The notes: a model not told the origin generated them from the letters alone. A DNA stretch of 64,000 nt from Sphingobium sp. Cam5-1 (GCF_015693305.1 NZ_CP065139.1:186001-250000); one strand, 5' to 3'; shown: positions 25,729 through 34,757, counted from the first letter of the stretch. Program-made: numbers and translations.

Positions 25729-26553
25729 TCAGCCCTTCAGGAAGGCCAGCGAGTAGCGGTTGAACTCTTCCGCCCGCTCGACCTGGACCCAATGGCCGGT
25801 CTGCGAGAAGCTGAGGCAGCGCACGTCGGCGCAGGCGTCGAGGAAGAGGCGAGCGTGTCTTTCGGGGCAGAATTCGTCATTGAGACCCCAGAGTACGAAG
25901 ATGGGCTTTTTGACCTCACCAAGACGCGGGCCAAGGTTGGGCGTCTTCATTCGCATGAGGACGTCCTTCGACTGCGTGCGCGCAACCGCGAAACGTTCCT
26001 GTACAAGAGCATCCGAGATCAGGTGAAGCGAACCGGGGTGTACCAGATTGCCAATGAGGCGCCGCTGTTCCGCGATGTTGAAGTCTGGGCTGCCAAAGCC
26101 CGAGCGCATCTTGGCGATGCCGGGCATGGCGAAATAGTCTGCATGCTCGGCAAGGCATCCTGGCGCCATCAGGACGAGCTTGTCCACCGCGAATTCAGGA
26201 TGGTCGAGCGCGATCTGGAGCGCGATACCGCCGCCCAGCGAATTGCCCACCAGACTGCCCGCCGTGACGCCATGCTGCTTCAGGGCGTCGAGGAGTGTCT
26301 GGGTAAACAGCTCAAGCGAATAGTCGATCCCGTCAGGCTTCGACGAAGCACCATAGCCGATAAGATCGGGCAGGATGACGCGGTAGCCCGCATCGGCAAA
26401 GGCCTGCGCATTGTTGCGGAAGTTGGACGCGCCAGATGCGCCCGGGCCGCTGCCATGGACGAACACCACGACAGGACCTTCGCCCAGTTCCGCCAAAGAT
26501 ATTTCATAGCCGCCCGCAACCGTATAGCTGGCGCGGAAAAGATCGTTCGCCAT
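25729..26553 (-). CDS. hsaD: HsaD/BphD-like meta-cleavage product hydrolase
   Basis: A 274-residue alpha/beta hydrolase. The catalytic triad is Ser105 (VGNSLGGG), Asp226 (GLNDEFCP) and His254 (TGHWVQVERAEEFN). The oxyanion segment HGSGPGASG is that of carbon-carbon hydrolases which split ring-cleavage products. The start follows AAAGGA, 11 bp after the HsaA-like stop, so the two genes are one transcript. Products would be a 2-hydroxy-2,4-dienoate and the remaining acid. Relatives include HsaD, BphD and MhpC; HsaD is favoured by the adjacent oxygenase. Confidence 0.87.
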   Translation of the reverse strand: MANDLFRASYTVAGGYEISLAELGEGPVVVFVHGSGPGASGASNFRNNAQAFADAGYRVILPDLIGYGASSKPDGIDYSLELFTQTLLDALKQHGVTAGSLVGNSLGGGIALQIALDHPEFAVDKLVLMAPGCLAEHADYFAMPGIAKMRSGFGSPDFNIAEQRRLIGNLVHPGSLHLISDALVQERFAVARTQSKDVLMRMKTPNLGPRLGEVKKPIFVLWGLNDEFCPERHARLFLDACADVRCLSFSQTGHWVQVERAEEFNRYSLAFLKG

Positions 26554-26564
26554 CGAAAGTCCTT

Positions 26565-27782
26565 TCAGATGAATTTAAAGGCCGGCGGTTCGCCGTGCAT
26601 GGTGCCCAAGACATCGCCGCTGCGGTTGGCCGGATCATTGGCGACATGCGCGCGGGCGGCGTGCAGGTCGAGCCAGGGCTGTATGATCGCACTGGACATG
26701 TAGATGGCACGCCCGCCCAGCAGTTTCATGATATCGTCAACCAGTCCGGCCATGCGACGCACGACGGTGGAAGACTGGTAGGCGAACAGCGCACGCCGCT
26801 CCATCGACACAAGTTCGCCCCGCTCCACACAGCTGATCATTTCATCGAAGGTCGCTCGATGCGTCAGTTCCATTTCGTGTACCTCGGCAATCGCGCGAGC
26901 GATGGCGGCGTGCAGCATCGGATCGGCTTTCGAAGCCTTGCCGGTGTTCGTCGAAATGCGGCTGTTCATAATGTCGATGCCCGCCTGAATCCCGGCACGC
27001 GCGCCGCCAAAGGCCGCTGTGGAAACCGAGCGAACAAACACCTGCGCCCAAGGCAGCCGGTACAATGGGGCGTCATTTTCCTTCTGCCCCGGATTGGTGC
27101 AGGCGAAACCGTCGCTGGCCTTATGGGTGCGATGTTCGGGCACGAAGACGCGTTCGACAACGATGTCGAAGCTGCCAGTGCCCTGAAGGCCGAACGTGTC
27201 CCAGGTGCCTTCAATCACCTGATAGTCGGAGCGCGGCAAAAGGAAGGTGCGCATGTCGGGCGGACCGCCATCGGGATCGAAATACATCGCGCCGAGCAGC
27301 ACCCAGCCGCAATGAGACGAGCCCGAGGAAAAGCCCCAGCGCCCCGAGAGATAAAATCCCCCTTCCGCCTTTTCGACCTTGCCTACCGCCTGATAGCTCG
27401 ATGAGGCGAGCATGTCGGGATCATCGCCCCAAACTTCGCGCTGCGCTTCGTCATGGAAGAGCGCGAGTTCATAGGGGTGGCATCCCAGAACCCCGTACAC
27501 CCAGCCGGTGGACATGCAGCCTTCCGCCAAAGCCTTCTGGATTTCGTAGAAAACATTGGGGTGCATCTCATAGCCGCCGTAACGCTTGGGCTGGAGCACA
27601 CGGAAGAACCCGGCCGCCTTCATCTCGGATATGGTTTGCGCCGGAACGGAGCCTGCCCGCGCGCAGGCCGGAGCACGCTCGCGAAGCACAGGGATCATCG
27701 CTCGTGCTCGATCGATGAGAGTTTCCGGGAGCGGCGTGCCGGTGGCCCCTACGTCCTTCATTTGACTAGATCCCGCTCCCAT
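26565..27782 (-). CDS. hsaA: HsaA-like flavin-dependent monooxygenase, oxygenase subunit
   Basis: About 405 residues (ATG 27782 with GGAGAT upstream; 27761 is an alternative; the longer frame to 27932 runs through the promoter). It has an acyl-CoA-dehydrogenase-like fold used by group D flavin monooxygenases: KAAGFFRVLQPKRYGGYE at the N-terminus, SGRWGFSSGSSHCGWV at the flavin site, and DTFGLQGTGSFD. This is the layout of HsaA, which hydroxylates the phenolic A-ring of 3-HSA to a catechol. A reductase partner (HsaB) is not in the window. It heads the hsaA-hsaD operon and has a double operator upstream. Confidence 0.85.
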   Translation of the reverse strand: MGAGSSQMKDVGATGTPLPETLIDRARAMIPVLRERAPACARAGSVPAQTISEMKAAGFFRVLQPKRYGGYEMHPNVFYEIQKALAEGCMSTGWVYGVLGCHPYELALFHDEAQREVWGDDPDMLASSSYQAVGKVEKAEGGFYLSGRWGFSSGSSHCGWVLLGAMYFDPDGGPPDMRTFLLPRSDYQVIEGTWDTFGLQGTGSFDIVVERVFVPEHRTHKASDGFACTNPGQKENDAPLYRLPWAQVFVRSVSTAAFGGARAGIQAGIDIMNSRISTNTGKASKADPMLHAAIARAIAEVHEMELTHRATFDEMISCVERGELVSMERRALFAYQSSTVVRRMAGLVDDIMKLLGGRAIYMSSAIIQPWLDLHAARAHVANDPANRSGDVLGTMHGEPPAFKFI

Positions 27783-27843
27783 ATTGCCATCTCCACTGTT
27801 AGCCTGCCCCGCTAAAGCGGCGCAGCGTTTACAGACATAATTG

Positions 27844-27876
27844 AACGCATAGCGTACACATGACTCGCATATCGCA
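27844..27876. promoter_or_regulatory. Tandem palindromic operator, hsaA/gabD promoter
   Basis: Two sites, AACGCATAGCGTA (27844-27856) and CTCGCATATCGCA (27864-27876), are 20 bp apart in the divergent region between the hsaA-like and aldehyde dehydrogenase genes. The same arrangement occurs at 37570-37602 and, with 19-bp spacing, at 46446-46477. This suggests one regulator bound on one face of the helix. Confidence 0.6.
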
Positions 27877-27962
27877 CTAGATTTCTTATACGAGCTTAAG
27901 CTGCTAGTCATCACCTCCTTTGCGGAGTCCAATGATGGTTTGCATTTGAACAGGAGCGATCG

Positions 27963-29390
27963 ATGGAACTGAAGCGGGAAGCCTGCTTGATTGCCGGTGA
28001 ATGGATCACCGGCGACGAGTGGATAGACGTCGATAATCCGGCGACGGGCGCGATCATCGGTCGCATCCCTTCATTTGGGCGCGACATTGCCGCGAAGGCG
28101 ATCGCCGCGGCTGAACGGGCCATGCCAGCATGGGCGGCGAAAACGGCGAAAGAGCGCGCCAATGTGCTGCGCCGCTTCTTTGACCTTATGATGCAGAACC
28201 AGGAAGAACTGGCGCAGCTTCTTACGCTGGAACAAGGAAAGCCGCTGGCCGAGTCACGAGGCGAAATCGCTTATGCGGCCTCTTTCCTCGAATGGTTCGG
28301 GGAAGAAGCAAAACGCGTCTATGGGGATACAATTCCGGGCCATCAGGCGGACAAGCGGATCGTAGTGGTGAAGCAGCCGATCGGCGTCGTGGCGGCGATC
28401 ACTCCGTGGAATTTCCCTTCCGCGATGATCACGCGCAAGATCGCGCCCGCGCTGGCGGCCGGGTGCGCCGTTGTCGTTAAGCCTGCTGCGCAGACGCCGT
28501 TCAGTGCACTGGCGCTTGGCGTGCTGGCGGAGGCCGCCGGGTTGCCCGCCGGATTGCTCAATATCGTCACCGGCAGCTCAACCGAGATTGGCGCGGAGTT
28601 CACGGAGAACCCCGTCGTACGCAAGATCAGCTTCACCGGATCGACCGGCGTCGGCGCAAAGCTGATGGCGCAATCAGCGCCCAGCATTAAGAAACTCAGC
28701 CTCGAACTTGGTGGCAACGCGCCTTTCATCGTGTTTGACGATGCCGATCTGGATGCCGCCGTCGAAGGCGCGATCATGTCCAAGTTCCGCAATGCCGGGC
28801 AAACATGCGTGTGCGCGAACCGCATTTATGCGCAAGCGTCCATCTATGACGCATTCGTGGAGAAGCTGGTCAAAGCGACCAATGCGCTGAAAGTCGGCGA
28901 TGGCGCCGTCGAAGGCACAATGATCGGGCCGATGATCGATGATAACGCGGTCGCGAAGGTCGATGAGCATATTTCCGACGCGCTGGCCAAGGGCGCCAAG
29001 ATACTCACCGGCGGCGGACGCCATGCGCTGGGCGGCCGTTTCTTTGCGCCGACCGTACTGCGCGACGTGACGTCGGACATGATCGTAACCCGCGAGGAAA
29101 CGTTCGGACCACTGGCTCCCGTTATCCGTTTCGAGACCGAAGAGGATGCCATTCGCATGGCGAATGACAGCGAATTTGGGCTTGCCGCCTATTTCTACGC
29201 CCGTGACCTGGGACGAGTGTGGAAAGTCGCGGAGGCGATAGAGGCCGGGATCGTGGGTGTGAACACGGGCATCATTTCCACCGAGGTGGCGCCCTTCGGC
29301 GGGATCAAATCTTCCGGGCTAGGCCGCGAGGGTTCACACTACGGGATCGAGGATTATCTGGAAATCAAATATATCTGCATGGGGCTCTGA
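27963..29390 (+). CDS. gabD: Succinate-semialdehyde dehydrogenase-like aldehyde dehydrogenase
   Basis: A 475-residue NAD(P)-dependent aldehyde dehydrogenase close to GabD. The motifs are ITPWNFPSAMITRK for cofactor binding, the general base Glu in LELGGNAP, and the nucleophile Cys in NAGQTCVCANR. RBS AGGAG precedes the ATG. It is divergent from hsaA and shares its operators. With HpaI-like cleavage it could oxidise the released aldehyde: succinic semialdehyde in homoprotocatechuate breakdown, or propanal/acetaldehyde after steroid or phenylpropionate ring cleavage. That second role would replace the destroyed acylating dehydrogenase; this is inference. Confidence 0.87.
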   Translation: MELKREACLIAGEWITGDEWIDVDNPATGAIIGRIPSFGRDIAAKAIAAAERAMPAWAAKTAKERANVLRRFFDLMMQNQEELAQLLTLEQGKPLAESRGEIAYAASFLEWFGEEAKRVYGDTIPGHQADKRIVVVKQPIGVVAAITPWNFPSAMITRKIAPALAAGCAVVVKPAAQTPFSALALGVLAEAAGLPAGLLNIVTGSSTEIGAEFTENPVVRKISFTGSTGVGAKLMAQSAPSIKKLSLELGGNAPFIVFDDADLDAAVEGAIMSKFRNAGQTCVCANRIYAQASIYDAFVEKLVKATNALKVGDGAVEGTMIGPMIDDNAVAKVDEHISDALAKGAKILTGGGRHALGGRFFAPTVLRDVTSDMIVTREETFGPLAPVIRFETEEDAIRMANDSEFGLAAYFYARDLGRVWKVAEAIEAGIVGVNTGIISTEVAPFGGIKSSGLGREGSHYGIEDYLEIKYICMGL

Positions 29391-29394
29391 TTCC

Positions 29395-29850
29395 TCATTC
29401 TTCCGGTTCCCACTGATCAATCGCACAGGTGAAGGCGGCAAGTTCAGTCAGGAGCCAGTTCAGCCGGTCAGCGCCAAAGATTTCTGTATAGCAAGCAAGG
29501 ACGGCGGTCGTTTTCTGAGCGATGCGATCGACCAGCGCGTACCCCTGATCGGAAAGCGTCAGGTTCGCACGCCTGCGATCCTGCGTGTCTGCTTCGCGCG
29601 TGATCAACTTCCGGTCGACCAGATCTTTCAATATTCTGGTCAGGCTGGGTGCGTGCAGCAGGGCCGCTTCCGCTAGCGCCGATGGCTCCGTCTGGCGTTC
29701 GAAGGCGAGTACGCGAAGCACGCGCCATTGCTGCTCGGTCACGCCCGCATCACGCAGGATCGGCCGGATTGGTCCCATGAAGGCTTCGCGAGCGCCGAGC
29801 AAAGCGCCTGCCAAGGAAGCGCGATAGGGGGGAAGGCGATGCCGCGTCAT
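29395..29850 (-). CDS. hpaR: MarR-family regulator, HpaR-like
   Basis: A 151-residue MarR protein. The winged helix-turn-helix lies at about 38-105 (VTEQQWRVLRVLAFE, LHAPSLTRILKDLVDRKLITR, DRRRANLTLS). Its opening (LPPYRASLAGALLGAREAFMGPIRPIL) matches HpaR, repressor of homoprotocatechuate meta-cleavage genes. It lies divergently from the hpaH-like gene and converges with the aldehyde dehydrogenase gene with only 4 bp between stops. It probably represses hpaH-hpaI and itself. Confidence 0.85.
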   Translation of the reverse strand: MTRHRLPPYRASLAGALLGAREAFMGPIRPILRDAGVTEQQWRVLRVLAFERQTEPSALAEAALLHAPSLTRILKDLVDRKLITREADTQDRRRANLTLSDQGYALVDRIAQKTTAVLACYTEIFGADRLNWLLTELAAFTCAIDQWEPEE

Positions 29851-29875
29851 ATCACATCCATAGCCAGAATGAGCC

Positions 29876-29897
29876 TTGACAAATTATCATGTTAAAT
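29876..29897. promoter_or_regulatory. Candidate HpaR operator and -35 element
   Basis: TTGACA at 29876-29881 is a good -35 box for the hpaH-like gene. With TGTTAA at 29890-29895 it forms an imperfect inverted repeat (8-base spacer), the kind of site at which a MarR dimer would block the promoter. The matching -10 box is weak. Confidence 0.4.
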
Positions 29898-30022
29898 AGA
29901 TAGCGATCTGCATATTGGAGACCCTTTATGGGGAGCGGGACGATCAACGGAAGTGCATTAAATGATCCCAACAAACAAAAAATACGCACTCTGCCCGTCT
30001 GAAGCTTCGGAAAGTTCTGATC

Positions 30023-30829
30023 ATGGCGCTTGCTGACGAAATCATCACCCGCCTGGCGGATCAACTTGATGTCGCGGAAAAATCGCGTACGCAGGTTTCT
30101 CAATTTTCCCTGGCCCATCCAGACATGACGATCGAGGATGCCTACGCCGTGCAGCGCGCGTGGGTCGCAAGGAAGATAGCCGATGGACGACGTCCGATTG
30201 GACACAAAATCGGCCTCACCAGCCGTGCGATGCAAAGATCGTCCAATATCAGCGAACCCGATTTCGGCCTGTTGCTTGATGACATGCTCTTTCCCGATGG
30301 GCAGGATATCCCGATCGAGCGCTTTATCGTCCCCCGGGTCGAGGTAGAACTGGCGTTCATCCTCAAAAGCCGGTTGACTGGCCCTCGTTGCACGATTTTT
30401 GATGTTCTTTCGGCGACGGACTATATTGTTCCAGCGCTCGAGATCATCGATGCGCGCATTGAGCAGGTGGACAAGGCCAGCGGCGTGACGCGCAAGGTGT
30501 TCGATACGATTTCGGATAATGCCGCGAATGCGGGGATCGTGCTGGGCGGACGGCCGATCCGCCCGATGGACGTCGATCTGCGTTGGGTATCCGCATTGCT
30601 TTACCGCAACGGGGTGATCGAGGATTCGGGCGTAGCCGCGGCGGTGCTGAATCATCCGGCCAATGGTCCAGCCTGGCTGGCCAACAAGCTGGCCCCTTAC
30701 GGCGAATATCTGGAGGCGGGGGAAATCATCCTTGGCGGCAGTTTCACCGCGCCCGTGCCCGCGCGCGCGGGCGACAGCTTCCATGTGGACTATGGTCCCA
30801 TGGGTGCCATTTCGGTGCGCTTCGCATGA
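30023..30829 (+). CDS. hpaH: 2-oxo-hept-3-ene-1,7-dioate hydratase-like protein
   Basis: A 268-residue hydratase of the MhpD/HpaH family. Features include YAVQRAWV near the N-terminus, [16 protein letters not shown], the EPDFG segment, and the acidic metal-binding PRVEVELAF. The C-terminal half ends GEIILGGSF. HpaH members add water to 2-oxo-3-enoates or 2-hydroxy-2,4-dienoates. The stop overlaps the next start as ATGA. No other homoprotocatechuate upper-pathway genes (hpaB, C, D, E, G) are in the window, so its substrate may be the dienoate released by the HsaD- or MhpC-like hydrolases. Confidence 0.87.
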   Translation: MALADEIITRLADQLDVAEKSRTQVSQFSLAHPDMTIEDAYAVQRAWVARKIADGRRPIGHKIGLTSRAMQRSSNISEPDFGLLLDDMLFPDGQDIPIERFIVPRVEVELAFILKSRLTGPRCTIFDVLSATDYIVPALEIIDARIEQVDKASGVTRKVFDTISDNAANAGIVLGGRPIRPMDVDLRWVSALLYRNGVIEDSGVAAAVLNHPANGPAWLANKLAPYGEYLEAGEIILGGSFTAPVPARAGDSFHVDYGPMGAISVRFA

Positions 30830-31587
30830 ACGCTTTTCGTACACTTCTGGATGAAGGTCGCCCGTTGATCGGGCTTTGGCAGGCGCTCGCCAATCCTTAT
30901 ACGGCTGAAATTTGCGCGGGTGCAGGCTTTGACTGGCTGCTGTTCGATGGGGAACACGCGCCCAACACATTGCAAACGTTGCTGGCTCAGCTGCAGGCGA
31001 TTTCCAACTATCCGATCGTCCCGGTTGCGCGCGTCCCCGTTGGCGAAGCGGCAATCATCAAACAATATCTCGATATCGGTTTCCAGACCCTGTTGGTGCC
31101 CATGGTGGAAAGTGGCGCACAGGCTGAAAGGATCGTTGCGGCCACCCGGTTTCCGCCTCTTGGCGTGCGCGGCGTCGCGAGCGCGACCAGCCGGGCATCT
31201 GGGTTCGGCGTCGATAAATCCTATCTGGCGACCGCGCATGAAAGGATATTCACGATCGTTCAGATCGAAAGCCAGGCAGGACTGGATGCGATAGAAGATA
31301 TCGCGTCGGTGCCGGGTGTCGATGCGCTTTTCATCGGTCCCGCCGATCTCGCCGGGTCTTTAGGACATCTTGGGAACCCCGGCCATCCTGACGTGCAGCA
31401 GGCGATTTCGAAGGCGCTAAGCCGCATAAGGTCTCTCGGAAAACCGGCGGGCCTGTTTGCTATTTCAACAGATGATGCCCAGCAGCGCATCGCTGAAGGG
31501 GTCAATTTCCTGTCTGTCGGCACCGATATCGGGCTTTTGGCGAATGGCGCCCGCAATTTGCGTCAGCTCTTTGGACGAGCCGATTAA
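30826..31587 (+). CDS. hpaI: HpaI-like class II pyruvate aldolase
   Basis: A 253-residue class II aldolase. His44 (FDGEHAP), Arg69 (VARVPV), Glu148 (QIESQAG) and Asp174 (GPADLAG) sit one position before the known HpaI catalytic and metal residues, so the active site is complete. It cleaves 4-hydroxy-2-oxoacids into pyruvate and an aldehyde. The ATG overlaps the hydratase stop. HpaI enzymes are known to accept several aldehydes, so it could substitute for the deleted HsaF/MhpE-type aldolase. The true start at 30826 excludes 81 residues of out-of-family frame upstream. Confidence 0.88.
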   Translation: MNAFRTLLDEGRPLIGLWQALANPYTAEICAGAGFDWLLFDGEHAPNTLQTLLAQLQAISNYPIVPVARVPVGEAAIIKQYLDIGFQTLLVPMVESGAQAERIVAATRFPPLGVRGVASATSRASGFGVDKSYLATAHERIFTIVQIESQAGLDAIEDIASVPGVDALFIGPADLAGSLGHLGNPGHPDVQQAISKALSRIRSLGKPAGLFAISTDDAQQRIAEGVNFLSVGTDIGLLANGARNLRQLFGRAD

Positions 31588-31816
31588 CCCACTGGGATGT
31601 TGAAGACCAGCGAGGTCGTGCCGAGGACGCTTCGGCCTTGCCCCCTGCCTCGATGATGCCCGCCGCGACCTTTTCGGCCTGCACCTTGTCGATGTCCGTC
31701 ACGATCACCGTCATGCCGATCTGGCCGCAACGCCGCGCGAGTCCCCTGCCTATCCCCGAACCGGCGCCGGTAATAACTGCAACGCCGCCGGAGAATATTT
31801 TTTCTTCCGCAGTCAT
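31584..31816 (-). pseudogene. Truncated SDR gene remnant
   Basis: The reading frame starts like a healthy SDR (TGAGSGIGRGLARRC, then TDIDKVQAEKV) but stays in family only for about 62 residues. The coding sense then moves to another frame reading [14 protein letters not shown] and stopping at TAA 31584-31586. About 180 residues, with the whole active site, are missing. The stop overlaps the hpaI stop on the other strand. It is downstream of the DUF1214 gene in the same orientation. Confidence 0.7.
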
Positions 31817-31843
31817 GTCCGCGTCCTCGCGATCCCTGCTAAT

Positions 31844-32959
31844 TCAATCCTTGGCTTTAAGTTCCGAAATAGAGGCCACGCGGCAACGCGGAGTCGGGAA
31901 ATTCTTCGCCCGTACCCAACGCAGAAGGCTGGCGCCGCTGCGGTGGCCAGTCGTGTCCAACCAGTTGCCGGACCCTACATCTTCTTCCGAAATTACGAAG
32001 GTGACTGACCCGTCGGCATTATATTTCGCCGTTTCGTGATTGAACCATACCGGGAAGAAGCGATAATCCATCGACTCCATCCAGTAATTTTCCAGCTGGA
32101 AATTCCAATAGGCGCATTCTGGCACTTGCGTGTCGATGACCAGCGCCTGTCCGGGCTCCAATTCCCAATAGCCGTGGATGTAATGGATGTTGGGATCGCC
32201 GCCGCCCCTGATATAGCGTGTCTGGTCCTGGGCCGGCATCTGATTGGGATGCGCACGAAAGCCCTCGACCCAATCGACAAAAGTATTGGCCGATCCCCTG
32301 ACGAAAGCGGCCGCGCCCTTGAGGCCGCGATCAATGGCTTCTGCCGTGAGCGGCGGCGGCTGGGATGGGCCGCCGATCCGTTCCAGCTTGAACGTCGATC
32401 CTTCGCGGCCCTCATATTGGAAGAAGCTTTCGCGAGCCACCATGAAGGTGGTATCAGGCGCTATAGGCAACCAGTTTCTACAGTTGGCGGGCCTTTCCTG
32501 GCTTACAACCAGTTCGAAGCTGCCGTCGGGTTCGAAATGCATCTCATGTGCTTCGATTTCCCCGGTCGAGGCCATCGTTCCGTCGATATGATAACGGTTG
32601 GCCTTCGTACCGAAGCTTATATAGGGCGCGTTGCCGCGCTTTCCGCGGATGATATAATCACGGTCCCCGCGTATGACCGCATTGTGGTAGATATTGTCCG
32701 GATTATCCGCTCCGAACTTCACCGTTTCATGAACGTTGCGATATAGTTGGGGAAAATCCGGGTCGAAAAATTCGACATTGTCTTCGAACCCCCAGCGCAA
32801 AAGCCGCGTCAGATAGCGCCACCCTTCCGCACGATCGAGAGCAGTAGCGGGCGCCTCCGGGCGGAGGATCACCTGGCCAGCGGCCTTCAGCTGATCACAA
32901 AAATCTTCCCACGCTTTTCCGCTCAGCACGCGGTCTTCGGCGGTTTCGTTCTGCGACAT
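31844..32959 (-). CDS. DUF1214-domain protein
   Basis: A 371-residue protein from ATG 32959 (GAGGG upstream; the longer frame begins with TTG). The sequence is rich in Trp/Tyr and has the DUF1214 hallmarks: YRNVHETVKFGADNPDN, PNIHYIHGYWELEPGQALVI, and the end ENYWMESMDYRFF. DUF1214/DUF1254 proteins have no settled enzymatic role. There is no signal peptide. It is co-oriented with the sulfotransferase gene 67 bp upstream. Related proteins recur in steroid- and terpenoid-catabolic clusters, which is the only functional hint. Confidence 0.78.
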   Translation of the reverse strand: MSQNETAEDRVLSGKAWEDFCDQLKAAGQVILRPEAPATALDRAEGWRYLTRLLRWGFEDNVEFFDPDFPQLYRNVHETVKFGADNPDNIYHNAVIRGDRDYIIRGKRGNAPYISFGTKANRYHIDGTMASTGEIEAHEMHFEPDGSFELVVSQERPANCRNWLPIAPDTTFMVARESFFQYEGREGSTFKLERIGGPSQPPPLTAEAIDRGLKGAAAFVRGSANTFVDWVEGFRAHPNQMPAQDQTRYIRGGGDPNIHYIHGYWELEPGQALVIDTQVPECAYWNFQLENYWMESMDYRFFPVWFNHETAKYNADGSVTFVISEEDVGSGNWLDTTGHRSGASLLRWVRAKNFPTPRCRVASISELKAKD

Positions 32960-33025
32960 GACTACATCCCTCAATTAGGCGCTGCTCGTCCACCACATCA
33001 AAGGCGGATCGGCAGCCGACAGCAT

Positions 33026-34204
33026 TCAGGCGTCGATAAAACGCGTGCGATAGGCGGCGAACTCATTCTCGATCAGTTCTTGCGTTAAGCCGTAACGCTC
33101 CATCTTATAGTGATGCTTGGCGGTGCTGGCATGCGGATCGGCCGCGATCGATGCTTCAATTGCCGCAACCCCGGCCTCATCGAGCGGACGTCCCATGCGG
33201 TCGAAAATCATCTTAACTTGTTCCAGCTTGTCACCGATGACGTCGCGGAACTGCACGTCGATGAACCGGTCATCAGGGAACTCGCGACGAGCATCCAGAT
33301 ATCTCGACAGGATCTGTCCCCAACGCTTTGCCCAGTAGGGGCCGATCAAAGCAGGATCGGCTGCGTTCGAATGCATGCCGTAGAACATCTCCATCATGCT
33401 GGCATAAGACGGGATGGTCGATAGCGGATCGCGATGCGTGTTGATGATTTTCGCGTCCGGGAAAACCGCCAGCAGCGAATGAATATCAACCAGATGACCC
33501 GGTGATTTCAACACCCAGCTGCAATTTTTCCGTCCGAGCCGCTGCCACTGAAGGAACTGGAGCGAGGTGAAGAGATCGCGATAGGCATCAGTTAAGTTCT
33601 GCTTGATATGCCATTCGCCAAAACTGGGAACCCACTGTTGCGATTCCACTCCGGTGCCGATGAACCATTGTTCCATCAACAGGATTTCTTCTTCGGCGCC
33701 GTCGAACACCGGCGGGTGCATCGCCGCCAATTGGGGAAACTGACGCAATTCCTCGGCCATCGCCTGCTGCCCGATGGCAACCCGCTGATCAAGGCCATGC
33801 GCGCCTTCGCCGGGCATGGGAGCTAGGAAGATATTCTCCCACATGCGCATTGCGGTCATGTTCGGGCCGGCGTCCAGCAGCCGGTGAACCATCGTGCTGC
33901 CGGTTCGTGGGAGGCCCACAACGATCCCGGCGACGGACACCTTTTCATCCAGAATCTCGGGATGACGCTTGATCCAATCGAACATGTTCAGACGGTTGGA
34001 CAGGCCATGGAGAAAATATTCGGTGCGCCGCACCCTGCCCTCGGGCGTCCATTGTGCTTCGTTCCGGGCGGCTTCGAAAAATACCGACATGCCTTTGAAG
34101 AACCACTGCGGCCCGAAATCATCCAGGCCAGTGCGGCGACAAGCTTCTTCAAGAAAAGCATCGACTTCCAGGGGAAGGATGGAGCCAGTCCTATCAGCAC
34201 TCAT
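33026..34204 (-). CDS. Sulfotransferase-family protein
   Basis: A 392-residue P-loop sulfotransferase. The PAPS 5'-phosphosulfate loop VGLPRTGST is at 96-104, and a 3'-phosphate region SPGHLVDIHSLLAVFPDAKIINTHRDP follows. The family transfers sulfate from PAPS to hydroxyl groups; in bacteria of this type many such proteins sit in lipid- or steroid-related clusters without known substrate. The stop of the SnoaL gene is 8 bp upstream, so the two are co-transcribed. No PAPS synthesis genes are in the window. Confidence 0.85.
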   Translation of the reverse strand: MSADRTGSILPLEVDAFLEEACRRTGLDDFGPQWFFKGMSVFFEAARNEAQWTPEGRVRRTEYFLHGLSNRLNMFDWIKRHPEILDEKVSVAGIVVGLPRTGSTMVHRLLDAGPNMTAMRMWENIFLAPMPGEGAHGLDQRVAIGQQAMAEELRQFPQLAAMHPPVFDGAEEEILLMEQWFIGTGVESQQWVPSFGEWHIKQNLTDAYRDLFTSLQFLQWQRLGRKNCSWVLKSPGHLVDIHSLLAVFPDAKIINTHRDPLSTIPSYASMMEMFYGMHSNAADPALIGPYWAKRWGQILSRYLDARREFPDDRFIDVQFRDVIGDKLEQVKMIFDRMGRPLDEAGVAAIEASIAADPHASTAKHHYKMERYGLTQELIENEFAAYRTRFIDA

Positions 34205-34211
34205 TGAGCCT

Positions 34212-34757
34212 TTAGGCCTCCGGCATTTCGCGCCAGACCATCTGGTGCGAAGTATCCTCGCGCTCTTCAGGCTTGCGGCCGTGGGTAGCGAGATAGTGGG
34301 CCGAGAACATCATCTGTGGATTGATGGGAGCCACCGATTCAAACAGGCGATCATATTCACTGGTGGCGATCTTCCACTGATCGCCTTCGCGGCGGTAGGT
34401 GTCCTGATAAAATGCCGCGCCGCTGAGACAGGAGCGATCAGTTTCAAGCTGATAGACGATATCGCTCATATACCATTTGCCCGTAGCTTCGTTGTCGCCG
34501 GTCAGGGTGATGATGGGCGCGTGTCCATTATGCGCGGCGATCATTCCTGAATGGAAGCCGTTGACAAAGAATTTAAGGATTTCCTCGCGACCTTCCAAAG
34601 CCAGCCGATACAAGCCGCCTCGGAAATCGATCCGTGCATCTTCGACGAAAAGCGTGCGCAACGTATCGATATCGGCGGTGTCGATAGCATGCAGATAACG
34701 ATGCTTGAGTGTGCGGATGTCCTCAAAATCGGACAATTGTTGTAGAGTATAGGCCAT
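34212..34757 (-). CDS. SnoaL-like nuclear transport factor 2 family protein
   Basis: A 181-residue single-domain protein. From ATG 34757, AYTLQQLSDFEDIRTLKHRYLHAIDTADIDT is the helical lead of SnoaL_4 proteins, followed by the FVEDARIDFRGG strand. A GTG at 34769 was rejected because it overlaps its own GGAG site. It resembles the protein at 7791-8219 in fold but not closely in sequence. Possible roles are isomerase, dehydratase or binding protein. It is the first gene of the SnoaL-sulfotransferase-DUF1214 operon. Confidence 0.75.
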   Translation of the reverse strand: MAYTLQQLSDFEDIRTLKHRYLHAIDTADIDTLRTLFVEDARIDFRGGLYRLALEGREEILKFFVNGFHSGMIAAHNGHAPIITLTGDNEATGKWYMSDIVYQLETDRSCLSGAAFYQDTYRREGDQWKIATSEYDRLFESVAPINPQMMFSAHYLATHGRKPEEREDTSHQMVWREMPEA

